Below, in pieces: positions 8,723 to 17,307 of a stretch of 21,917 nucleotides of DNA. The notes beneath the pieces were generated by a model, which was not told the origin of the DNA, ran no database searches, and saw only the letters and a list, made by a program, of their open reading frames with translations. The DNA is taken from contig BFEA01000106.1 of the NCBI GenBank assembly GCA_003427395.1, positions 127,391-149,307 on the forward strand, read 5' to 3'. Both the position numbers and the translations under genes were made by a program. Position 1 is the first letter of the stretch. The number at the start of each line of letters is the position of its first letter. The DNA is from Chara braunii (taxonomy: Eukaryota; Streptophyta; Charophyceae; Charales; Characeae).

Positions 8723-9120
8723 GTTCCCACCCTTTTTAAAACCCGGGGAGTGGAGTGTATGTGTCAGTACCACCAGGTAGAAGACCCAATGCCCTCCTTG
8801 GTCCCACCCTCTTCTCTTTCCCCTGTCGCTTGTCTGATGAGCTGGGTAGGCAGACGTGAGGTTGCATAGATGTATGAGTAACCAGGTAGAACGGGAGGTG
8901 AGAGAACGGGAGGCTGCGTAGATGGGTGAGAAAACAGGCGGGTGGCCAGGTGCTTTATTCCGTTTGTTCACTTGATTTGCTTGCTTGCTTTCCGCCCTGT
9001 CCTCCGTTCGTTATTTTTTCCTTTTGAGCCCCCGCCCCCCGCCCCCTTTCTTTCCTTAGGCCGGAATCTCCCGATTCCCCCTGTTTGAAACGGAAAGACC
9101 CCTCCAAAAACTCGCTCAAC
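8723..9120 (-). repeat. LINE upstream block, ORF1-proximal copy
   Basis: About 400 bp that recurs at 9211-9584 with small indels. Shared landmarks on the plus strand include a CCTTTTTAAAACCCGGGG-like start, ATAGATGTATGAG, AGAACGGGAGGCTG, TTGCTTGCTTTCCGCC, TCCTTAGGCCGG and CCTCCAAAAACTCGCTCAAC. On the LINE sense strand it ends about 60 bp before the ORF1 ATG, the position of a 5' untranslated region or promoter. Confidence 0.8.
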
Positions 9121-9210
9121 AACAAAAACAAAAACAAACAAACAAAAAAAAAAAACGGGTTGTCCCAAAAAACACAGCGGGGGTATATCAGTACCCTTTT
9201 TTCTGTTGTC

Positions 9211-9584
9211 GTTCCCTCCCCTTTTAAAACGCGGGGGGTGTATGTACCCAGCGGCAACTGCTGTGCTCTCTTTGCTCTCACCCTCTTCTTTTTCTCCTGT
9301 TGCTTGTCAGATTAGCTGGATAGGCAGGTGTTTGGTCGGATAGATGTATGAGAGAATAGGTAGAACGGGAGATGAGAGAACGGGAGGCTGTGTAGATGGG
9401 TGAATGGCTGGCCGGGTGCTTTATTTCGTTGTTCACTTGATTGCTTGCTTGCTTTCCGCCCCTTCATCCGTTCGTTATTCTTACCTTTGAGGCCCCGCCC
9501 CCCGGCCCCCTTCCTTTCCTTAGGCCGGGATCTCCCGATTCCCCCTGTTTGGAATGGACAGACCCCTCCAAAAACTCGCTCAAC
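9211..9584 (-). repeat. LINE upstream block, distal copy
   Basis: Second copy of the block at 8723-9120, in the same orientation, offset by about 464-488 bp depending on local indels. Between the copies is an A-rich spacer with a long A run (9121-9210). The arrangement resembles the tandem 5' monomers of some L1 families, which act as promoters; that role here is inference. Confidence 0.8.
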
Positions 9585-9669
9585 CACAGGACCTCTTCAA
9601 GGCAAACGAGCGAGGATGAAGGTGACAAAAGGAAGGTCAGGGAAGAAAAAGGAAGAAGGAGAAGGTGAC

Positions 9670-9885
9670 GAAGGAAAGAGAAAGGAAGAAGGGGAAAAAG
9701 GAAGGAAAGAGAAAAAAGGAGAAGGGGAAAAAGGAAAGGAAAAAAAAAAAAGGGGGGGGAGAGAAGAAAAGAAGAGAGAAAAAAAAAAAAAAAGGAAATA
9801 GGGAAAAAAAGAAAGAGAAAAAAAGAAAAAAGAAGAGAAGAGAAAAGAGAAAAAAGAGGAAAAGAAGAAAAAAAGAAAAAAAAAA
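9670..9885. repeat. 216-nt polypurine tract
   Basis: Only A and G occur on the plus strand except for a T at 9799. Shorter purine-rich sequence with a few T and C extends back to about 9612. Such mirror-like homopurine tracts can form triplex (H-DNA) structures. It is not coding: the long Lys/Glu/Arg frames crossing it are a consequence of composition. Confidence 0.95.
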
Positions 9886-10745
9886 CGTTGTCGTGCCCGA
9901 AACGTTACTCTCTTCCTTTATTTCTCGGAAGATTTGTGTCAGGATGGTTCTTCGTAAGTGGCTCCTTACCTGTTACTGCTCCCCGTGCGATGTTCTGGCA
10001 ACTGAAAGTGCGGCTATGAAGTTTGCCCACTCACCTCACCGGACTTCTCCACCAGGGCTAATTGTAGCCCCGGGGCCCCAAGAGAAGGCTGGTGCTGATC
10101 GCTCTTCTGTTGCACCCTGCTCCAATCTTAATGGACGCCGTCTTCCGTGAATCCGTGGTTATAGCCCACTTCTTAGTGGAGATCCTCCTTTCGCAGGCCT
10201 CACAGTAAAATCGGTGCTCTGCCCGTTGAAACTACTTCCACGCGTCCTTTTCCTTTTCGCTGTCCCGGGTTTCAGGTTCTTGACTATTCCTTCCCCTTCC
10301 TCCTTCCTCTCCCTGTCTCTCTTGCTTCCGCAATCTTTCTCTCTTGCCGCTCGCTCCTTCTAGTCCATGGACAGCCTCGCCACCCTGGCGGGCTTTCACC
10401 TCCTCTCCTCGGCGGTCAAGGTGTCACCCTCCCTGTGTTACCCTGAGGCTCCCTGCGCCTGACGCGCCTCCCGACACATGCCCGACTTCGTCCACCCCTC
10501 CCTTGCGGTCAAGCCCTAGTCCCACCCTCCCCGTGTCGCTCCCCCCCCGTCGCCTCGATGCGCCTTGCCGCTGACGCGTCACCTGGTGTCAACCAAAACG
10601 TTGGCAATGCTTCACGCCACCCCGGACCATCTCGCACTACGGCGGTGCATCGCGCAACCCCGGTCGCAAACCCGTCGCTCCGCATGCGCTAAGCCAGCGT
10701 CCTATCTCGACGTTGTTCTTTCTTTCTTCTTTGTTTTTCTTTTCC
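9886..10745. other. CpG-rich intergenic stretch without recognisable gene
   Basis: No open frame here has a recognisable family. A pyrimidine-rich part (about 10240-10350) leads into a CpG-rich part (about 10350-10700). A full-length 5' LTR of the downstream gypsy element should begin near 9903, but this sequence shows no visible similarity to 17308-18150. It may be the host side of a truncation, part of the LINE upstream region, or another unrecognised element. Confidence 0.5.
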
Positions 10746-10882
10746 TTATGAGCTTTTGCTGTTCTCTTAGTTGGTGAAACTCGTGATGCAATTCTGCTAT
10801 TGGTTCGAGGTCACGACTATCTGGTCTCATGTGTATGATGCTGTTTGATTTTTGAAGTTCGCTATCGCTCATCTTCCTTGCA
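10746..10882 (+). repeat. 5' LTR remnant (last 137 bp)
   Basis: Matches 18151-18287 over 137 bp with no gaps and about ten substitutions, several of them C here against T in the 3' copy. It ends in CCTTGCA, the same terminus as the 3' LTR, immediately before the primer binding site. Upstream of 10746 the similarity stops. Confidence 0.85.
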
Positions 10883-10885
10883 ATT

Positions 10886-10898
10886 TGGTATTAGAGTT
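10886..10898 (+). other. Primer binding site (initiator Met tRNA type)
   Basis: TGGTATTAGAGTT begins three bases after the LTR end. The common plant retroelement PBS, complementary to the initiator tRNA-Met 3' end, starts TGGTATCAGAGC, so this is a close match with a few changes. The spacing and the TGG start support the call. Confidence 0.7.
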
Positions 10899-12170
10899 GT
10901 GGTTCGGTGCGCTAATCTGGCACTTGTCTTCTGCCTAATGCGGTACATGCACGAGGTGTGTGTGGTGAGTGACCGTGCCGTGGGACATGTGTAGTGAGGA
11001 GGGCGATTATAAGCAGGCGACCCAGGTGGAGAGGGGATCGCCAGGAAGGCTATGAGGTGATGATTGGGTGTTCACAGTGTGATGAGAACTAACCAGTGTA
11101 TGATTGATGCTGAGGTGGAACGGTGATGCAATGCTGGTTGTGCCCAAGCAGCGACTGGTCATCACAATCAACATCGGGTCATTTGGTGAGAATATTTGTG
11201 GTTGGGGGCATCTATTTTGAGGTACGTTGCACCTAACCTTATGTACCCTCTTCGACACTTCTTACCATGAGGATGTGCGTTCTGTCTTGAGAGTCCTCTC
11301 ATGTGAGGAGTCGTGTGCGCTCAACCTTGAGATTCGTCAGTCTTCACGTGGAGCATCTGGAAGGAGAGGGCGGTGCTATCTGAAGGGCCCTTGACGAAGC
11401 ACTGGGTCACAGTCACCATGCCAACCCACCGGGAGTAGAGCACGCATGCTTTGCTGCTTTTTCCTTTGTCTGCTAGTTGCGCAGTAGAGGGGTTCTGAAG
11501 GGCAGGCCAGCCCTATGGGACAGACGAGACCGGGCGTCTATAAATAAGCACCGGCGGGGTACCTTCCATTGGCTGTGATCGTCGTCCTGTCTACGACGTT
11601 AAAGAATTCCTAAGGACTTCGGGGGCCGTCCATATAAACGCCTCCTGATCAGCCAATCGGTCGGTGTAAGGCTCGCTGCACGCGAGGATAAAGACTGTGC
11701 AGGGCTGGCCAGCTCAGCAGGACTCGGGGCACAGGGGTGGGCCGTGTGCACACTTTTAGACACGCACGCTATCCGGATTGCTCAGGGAAGTTGACGACAA
11801 AAGACATTCAGGAAGAACTGAAGGAGGGGTAGATTCCAGGTGATAAGCTGGGCAAGATTCCACTTTGCAAACTGACCCAACAAATGATTCTATTTTTTTA
11901 ATTTTGATTAGTTAGATGTACAACCATTAACATCTGACAGACAGCATAGTTTCGACCTGTTTTTGTTCATTGTGCTTCTGTTTGCGGATTAGTCAAAGTC
12001 AAAGGAGTTTCGTCTGTAGGAACCTGAGCTTACCTGTTGGACCCAAATGCATATACTCCCTGACGAAGACACCGATTAATTAGTTTAATTATTCTAAATC
12101 AGTATGTGCACTACGTTGTGGTAAGCATCAAAGAGTGACTTAGTGCAGATTGTGTACAGTTCTGTAGCTT
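10899..12170 (+). other. Long untranslated leader of the gypsy element
   Basis: About 1.27 kb between the PBS and the gag ATG without a recognisable frame. It holds two TATA-like sequences, TATAAATAA at 11539-11547 and TATAAA at 11633-11638, 94 bp apart. Such boxes are expected in an LTR, not in a leader, so they could be chance, an internal promoter, or part of sequence inserted here. The last 300 bp are AT-rich. Confidence 0.5.
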
Positions 12171-14118
12171 ATGAGCGATAGGGATACTAGTGAGGACGAC
12201 CAGATCTTGCGATCGGCTAGACGCCTGATTGCCCATGTGGCATTAGGACCCGAGGGTGATAGTTCCGCCAGCAAAGGGAGAGGCAGCAGCAGCAGTGGAG
12301 AGATAGGGCAGCAGAGGCCAGCAGGGAATTCGCAAGCGAAGCCGCAGCTTCAGCAACCATGGCAACTGCTGCACAGCAGAGTTCCCAGGCTAGCAGTTCA
12401 GGGACCGGAGGGTCAACGGTCGCGCAGACCTTGAGTCAGTCCACTGGCGTTATGGTGAGCCAGCCATTAGTGTTGACTTCTGATGAGATCGCCATACAAC
12501 AAAAAGCACTGCAGGAGGCACAACTACATAAGGCTTTAGGAGAGATAAAAGCGGAAAAGGAAAGAATGATTAGAAGAAGAGCCAGGATGCAGTGGAGAGA
12601 AGCGGACGTTAGTGAGTTGGAGGGAATGGACCTGACGCACATGGATACAGATGTGAGAAAGTTGCGGACAGTCCTGCTAAATGTTGTAGAGATGCAGGAC
12701 CACTACACGACTCTCCTTCAGGACATTCAGCAGAGTCAGGCCTTGCTGGTCGGGCGAGCACAGTCAGGTCCATTGCCGTCCGGGCCCGGTGCTTGGCCCG
12801 TTGTACATCCTCCTCCTTTTGTCCCACTGGTAACTGGGGTATTCCCATATGTCTCCCCAGCATCGGTCCAAACTGTTTCCCTGGGTATGCCGTTAGCGGG
12901 AGGGTTCTCGGCAGGTCCTAGTGTATAGGTTCCTATACACTCAGTGTTCACCCAACCTCCGTCGCAGATTGCCGTAAGCGGGCAGCCTGCTGTCTCGCAG
13001 CCTGCACAGCCGCAGGGTACACAGCCCCAGCAGCAGCTAGTGCAGCAGTCTGCACCACAGGGTGTGCAGGTACCGGGACAAAGTGAGTGGGTTCCAAAGA
13101 CGGCCATCGTTGCTCCTAAACCCTTTACAGGGGATAGGAGGGGCGAAGACCTCGACACATGGTTGAGGGCAGTGCCAGTCTATGTCAAGCGCGAACTTAC
13201 CTTACGGCACGAGGAAGTGTTTGTGCCTGCCTCCTATCTAGAGGGTAGTGCGGCAAGATGGTTGAGTTGTTTAGTGCAGCTACAAGGGTACGATCATGAC
13301 TTTCACGCTTGGGCGGTCACCCAGAAACTGGATGACTTCCTCAAGTTGGTGGAAGACAGGTGGCATGATCCTCAGGAGGCCCAAAAGGCCACTGACGCGA
13401 TCCTGACTCTGCATACTAGGCAGTTTAAGTCAGTAAAGGAGGCCACTGACGCAGCAGAGCGTTTGATCTGTGTCCCTGGCGTGCGCTAAGACCCCAGGTT
13501 TTACTCACCTCCTACCTGAGATGATTTTCTATGCCTCTCAGGGATCAGTTGGCAGGTGAGGCCAACATCAATATGCACAACTTCCCGTCGTTTAGCAAGA
13601 AGGCCCTAGACCTAGAAGCAAAGATAAGGCATGGTCAAACACCCACGACGGATGGTAGGAAAAAGTCACTGCCTCCCAACTGGAAAGTGAAGCGACGCAT
13701 CATGTTCGTCGACAACGATGGTTCCACCATCGAATTGGACGACGACTTCCACTCGGGAGTGGGTTCAAAGGTTGGCAACGTAGAGACTTCCGGGGCTGGA
13801 GTACTCGCTGCCGTAGCTCAAAAAGGTAAGGCGACCGGTAGACGCCGTGGAGGTTCCCGGTCTAAGAGTCAAGTTGACCCCAATGCTCCTTTATGGGAGA
13901 AAGCGGGTCTTAGTGAGGACGTGTGGAGAGATCGGTATACGCGGTAGGCTTGTATCTATTGTGGCCAATACGGCCATAACCAGTTCAAGTGCCGAAACAA
14001 GAAGGTGGTCGAAAAGATCCCGCCTACGATGGGGCAGGCGTTGGGATCCTCCGCTCCCGTTGGTAGCAATGTGGCCAGCAGTTTTGGCACTGCTCAGGGA
14101 AACGCGTCGGGCCAGTAG
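12171..14118 (+). pseudogene. Gypsy gag (capsid/nucleocapsid), broken
   Basis: Gag forms the particle that packages the RNA. ATG 12171 opens MSDRDTSEDDQILRSA, which runs in one frame to about 12350, then the coding passes to a second frame (12359-13489) with an in-frame TAG at 12926-12928. A coiled-coil-like, Glu/Lys/Arg-rich part (about 12480-12730) and a Gln/Pro-rich part are followed by a retrotransposon gag capsid domain (about 13100-13489: APKPFTGD, LDTWLRAV, ASYLEGSAARWL). After another frame change the rest runs 13531-14118, with an in-frame TAG at 13945-13947. It ends with a canonical CCHC knuckle, CIYCGQYGHNQFKC (13951-13992, CX2CX4HX4C). The TAG codons lie where Gln would fit. Confidence 0.85.
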
Positions 14119-14462
14119 GAATAGTAGTTGTTCCTGCTAGGGTCGAGGTGATGGGCACACCCTTACCACCTCGAGAGATGGCCCAAGCTACTGACTCCAT
14201 CGTCATCCCGCAAACACATTTTGACCCGTCGAGCCTATGTTCGATGAATGTGTTTGAATCCTTAGAGGAGTTAGAGGAGTGGTCTAGATCAGACCCACCA
14301 GCTTGGATGCATGTGTGCGGCCGCGTTCTATAATTATGACAAGCAGAATCCGGAGGAGGGTATGTATCTAGTATATGTCTCCGCAGCAGGCGAGGCGGTA
14401 AAAATTCCACCAGAGATAGAGGGAGTAGTTGCTAAGTACCCTTTGAAGAGCCGACAGGGGTT

Positions 14463-15173
14463 GTTGAGAGGGAGGACATTCACGCGATAGAGATTATCCC
14501 AGGGTCTAGCATTCCGAAGGGTAGGATCTATCGGATTTCTCCAGGCGAGCTTGATGAGCTTCACCGGCAGCTCAGGAACTTGTAGAGAAGGGTTGGATCC
14601 GACCGAGTGTCTCTCCTTATGGTTCTCCAGTCCTATTCGTACCAAAGAATGGGGGCACTCTGAGGATGTGCATTGACTATAGGGGCCTCAATGCCATCAC
14701 TGTTCAGAACAGAAAGCCCCTACCGAGCATCGACGACTTGTTATATTGTGCAAGGGTGTCGGTACTTCAGTAAGATAGATTTGAAGCCCGGGTACCATTT
14801 GATTGCTATACAGCCCGAGGATCAGCACAAAACCGCATTTCAGACCAGGTACAGTCTGTACGAGTTTGAGGTGATGCCTTTCAGCCTTTGCAATGCTCCT
14901 GACACCTTTCAGCACGCGATGAATCGGATCTTTCATGACTACTTGGACAAGTTTGTCATCGTGTACCTCGATGACATACTTATCTTTAGTAAGACTGTCG
15001 AAGAGCACATAGCTCACTTGGACAAAGTCCTTAGTCTCCTTCGACAGCACAAGTTCAAGATCAACGGTGAGAAGTGCGAGTTTGGCCGCACCCGTATCTT
15101 GTACTTGGGTCATGGGATTTCCATGGAGGGATTAAAGCCCGATGGCGTGAAGGTGGCCAGCATTCGTGACTGA
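14463..15173 (+). pseudogene. Pol part: reverse transcriptase
   Basis: Begins with HAIEIIPGSSIPKGRIYR and [14 protein letters not shown], then (one-base deletion near 14585) [20 protein letters not shown] and [19 protein letters not shown]. After a further change near 14745 it continues with [12 protein letters not shown] (catalytic Asp codon 14778-14780), VMPFSLCNAPDTFQ and YLDDILIFSK. YLDD is encoded at 14964-14975, so the catalytic Asp triad is kept. TGA at 15171-15173 stands where relatives have Trp before RPQSVTEMRSFLG. The palm and fingers blocks are in the normal Ty3/gypsy order. Confidence 0.9.
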
Positions 15174-15736
15174 CTGCGTCCTCAGTCTGTGACTGAGATG
15201 AGGTCTTTCTTAGGAATGACCGGCTACTACCGCAATTTTGTAAAGAACTATACCATGGTAGCCTCCACTTTGACTGACCTGACGCGCCTTGACACCCCAC
15301 GGGAGTGGACAGGCAAGTATGAGGTTGCTTTCAGACATATGAAGCATGCGTTGATGCACCATGAGGTCTTGAAACTTCCTGATCCTGACAAGCCGTTTAT
15401 AGTAACCACGGATGCCAATATGGCATAGGCACCGTGCTCGCGTAGCAAGAGGGGCCAAAGTTGAGGCCACTTGAGTACATGTCCAAGAAGATACCGTCTC
15501 AGAAGTTGGCTAAGTCCACTTATGAGAAAGAGCTCTACGCAGTCTACAAGGCACTGACCCATTGGAGACATTACCTCCTTGGGAGGTTCTTCATCGTCAG
15601 GAATGATCATATTACCCTGAAGTGGATGAGAACCCAACCAGTGCTCTCCGATGCATTGAAGCCTTGGATCGAAGTCATTGAACAATATGACTTCAAACTG
15701 CGGTATCTTAAAGGGGATGCCTTATCACGCAGACCT
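15174..15736 (+). pseudogene. Pol part: RT connection and RNase H
   Basis: After TGA 15171 the same frame resumes with MRSFLGMTGYYRNFVKNY, the standard RT connection. RNase H starts at KPFIVTTDAN (first Asp); about four bases appear to be missing near 15420-15428. The next frame carries TVLA, TAG at 15443-15445, then QEGPKLRPLEYMSKK, YEKELYAVYKALTHW (catalytic Glu), RNDHITLKW and DALSRRPD. RNase H removes the RNA template. The acidic positions remain although the frame is broken. Confidence 0.85.
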
Positions 15737-15829
15737 GATTTCGTGAACGATGTCACTCGCTCTTTGGTGGAAGCCTATTGCGAGGACCAGTTTATGTCTG
15801 AGATCATACGCAGACTCGAGGCAAAGGAC

Positions 15830-16712
15830 AAGGTGACTTCTGTTGAGTTCGAGTTGGTCAACGAACTGCTGTTCCTTGAGAAGGCAGGGAATAAACGTTT
15901 GTGTGTGCCAAATAGAGTGTCTTTGCGTAGTTTATTTTTAGGAGAGTGTCATGACGCCACCGGCCATTTTGGCTACAAAAAGACAGCGGCCAATCTACTG
16001 CAGCAGTTTTGGTGGCCCACGATGATGAGAGACGCGAAGCTGTACATGGAAACTTGTCAGGTCTGTCAGAGGGATAAGCCACGTACACAGGCTCCTCTTG
16101 GGCTTTTGAAGCCCCTTCCGATTTCGGAAAGGCGCCTGGTGAAAAGTCCATGGACTTCATGGATACGCTAGTCACCAGCAAGAGTGGAATGCGTTATATC
16201 TACGTCATTGTGGATAGATTTAGTAAGTACGCTAGGTTGGTCGTGATGCCTGCAACAGCTACGACCGAGTACGTAATTAAGTTGTTCAAAAAAAATTGGG
16301 TCAGAGATTTGGACTGCCAAAATCTATAGTTAGTGACCGTGATGTGCGATTCACAAGTGAACTGTGGAAAGCCCCAACTGCAGAACAGGGAACGCAGCTG
16401 CAAATGACAACAGGAAACCATCCCGAGGCGAATGGGCAAGCAAAACAGTTCAACCACGTTGTACAACACCTGTTGAGGCACTACATCAAGCCAAATCAGG
16501 TAGACTGGGATGAGAAACTTCCTCTCATCGCCAACCTGTACATCAGCGTTGTGCACAGCGCAACGGGCGTAAGCCCGAACAGTCTGCTATTGACCTTGAA
16601 GCCTGGACTGCCCTTGGATTTCTTACTACCTGAGAACCAGTCGTTTGCTGCACCAAGGACCTTAGAGTTCGCGTATAGTTATGAGCAACTGATGCAACAA
16701 GTTGTTGAATAG
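15830..16712 (+). pseudogene. Pol part: integrase, catalytic Glu replaced by Lys
   Basis: The N-terminal HHCC zinc site is intact: His codons at 15950 and 15965, Cys codons at 16055 and 16064 (HX4HX29CX2C). After a frame change near 16130 comes SMDFMDTL with the first Asp at 16153-16155, then VDRFSKYARL. After another near 16308, IVSDRDVRFTSELW gives the second Asp (16335-16337). In HPEANGQAKQFN the residue 35 positions on is Lys (AAA, 16443-16445) where D,D35E enzymes have Glu; GAA to AAA is one G-to-A change. The frame ends at TAG 16710-16712 and resumes in the same frame. Integrase joins element ends to target DNA; this copy should be inactive. Confidence 0.88.
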
Positions 16713-17241
16713 ATGCACAACGCACAGACGACGATGATAGAGTCTGAGAACAAACACCGCCGCCCGTCCACATTTCAGGTAGGGGAGAGAGTCTGGGTTA
16801 AGTCCTCAGAACTGGGACAGGAGCACGGGATCTCCCGCAAGCTCATGCCACAGTACTTTGGACTATGGGAGGTCCTGGATGTTGTTGGGGATGAACCGGA
16901 TGGACCGTCATATGTTATTTGCATCCCTGGTCACTTACGCACTTACCCTATTTTTCACGCTTTCAAACTCGCACCTTTCAGAGAAACAGATCAGTTTTCC
17001 CTCTCGTCGCTCAATGCTGCCCCCAACCATGGATGGAAAGGTCGACATCGACGACATTGTCGACCACAAGGAAATGCCAGTTCCAAGACCGAAAGGCAGG
17101 GGACGTCCTCCGAAACCGAAACTGCAGTACCGAGTTCAATTCAGACATCATACTGATCCTAAGGAGGATGGATGGTTCACACGGGAGGAACTGATGCAGA
17201 CCGCTCCGCAGGTTGTCACTCAATATGAGAAGTCTCTGTAG
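16713..17241 (+). pseudogene. Pol part: integrase C-terminus with chromodomain-like module
   Basis: Continues after TAG 16710 with ENKHRRPSTFQVGERVWVK and RKLMPQYFGLWEVLDVVG, the GPF/Y-type integrase tail (here FGLW for GPF/Y), then YVICIPGHLRTYPIFHAFKL. A frame change at the C run near 17020 leads to VDIDDIVDHKEMPVPRPKGR, then YRVQFRHHTDPKEDGWFTREEL and VVTQYEKSL (17041-17238). The pattern I/V-D-H...Y-x-V-x-F...W-x-x-x-E-L is that of a chromodomain, which in chromoviruses tethers integration to marked chromatin. The loop between the first strand and YRVQF is rich in Arg/Pro/Lys, unlike the classical form, so this is a divergent member. Confidence 0.75.
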
Positions 17242-17296
17242 AAAGGAAAGCGCCAAAATATCGAAGATTGGAGTTCTCAGAGGATTAGTGAAGTAT

Positions 17297-17307
17297 GGAG
17301 GAGGGAA
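17297..17307 (+). other. Polypurine tract (plus-strand primer)
   Basis: GGAGGAGGGAA lies directly against the TG that opens the 3' LTR at 17308. Position and purine content fit the primer for plus-strand DNA synthesis. Confidence 0.8.

Larger units (their letters stand above)
64..9584 (-). mobile_element. Degenerate near-full-length L1-type LINE (non-LTR retrotransposon)
   Basis: On the minus strand the element reads: duplicated upstream block, ORF1 (8661-4637), ORF2 (4627-74), poly(A) tail (75-64). ORF1 has a DUF4283-like RNA-binding region and a CCHC knuckle. ORF2 has an APE-type endonuclease, an FADD reverse transcriptase and a CX2CX14HX4C C-terminal finger. That order is the plant L1 layout. 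The coding parts carry several frameshifts and premature stops, so this copy cannot move by itself. A 1139-bp LTR-type insertion sits in ORF1. The 3' boundary is firm because of the tail. The 5' boundary is not: 9584 is only the distal edge of the duplicated block. I found no convincing target-site duplication for the LINE. Confidence 0.85.
14105..17241 (+). pseudogene. Gypsy pol polyprotein (RT, RNase H, integrase, chromodomain), broken
   Basis: Pol copies the RNA into DNA and inserts it. Recognisable protein is spread over frames that change near 14105, 14330, 14460, 14585, 14745, 15425, 16130, 16308 and 17020. Same-frame stops are TGA at 15171-15173, TAG at 15443-15445 and TAG at 16710-16712. 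Upstream of RT (14105-14333) a readable stretch (PARVEVMGTPLPPREMAQ) lacks an aspartic protease DTG/DSG motif. The frame ends at TAG 17239-17241, 55 bp before the PPT. The single-base nature of most breaks fits either old decay or assembly error. Confidence 0.85.

Noticed and set aside
10069-10090. GGGGCCCCAAGAGAAGG as a target duplication matching GGCCCCAAAAGGG at 51-63 beside the LINE tail
   Set aside because: Match is short and imperfect, and it would place the LINE 5' end beyond the polypurine tract without other support.
9400-10150. Plus-strand frames of 133 and 161 codons rich in Lys/Glu/Arg
   Set aside because: They are produced by the polypurine tract; every frame of an A/G run lacks most stop codons.
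10796-10808. GGTTCGAGGTC resembling a tRNA B box
   Set aside because: Lies in the LTR and is repeated in the 3' LTR; no A box or cloverleaf around it.
14697-15113. 138-codon minus-strand frame
   Set aside because: Antisense to the gypsy reverse transcriptase with the YLDD motif.
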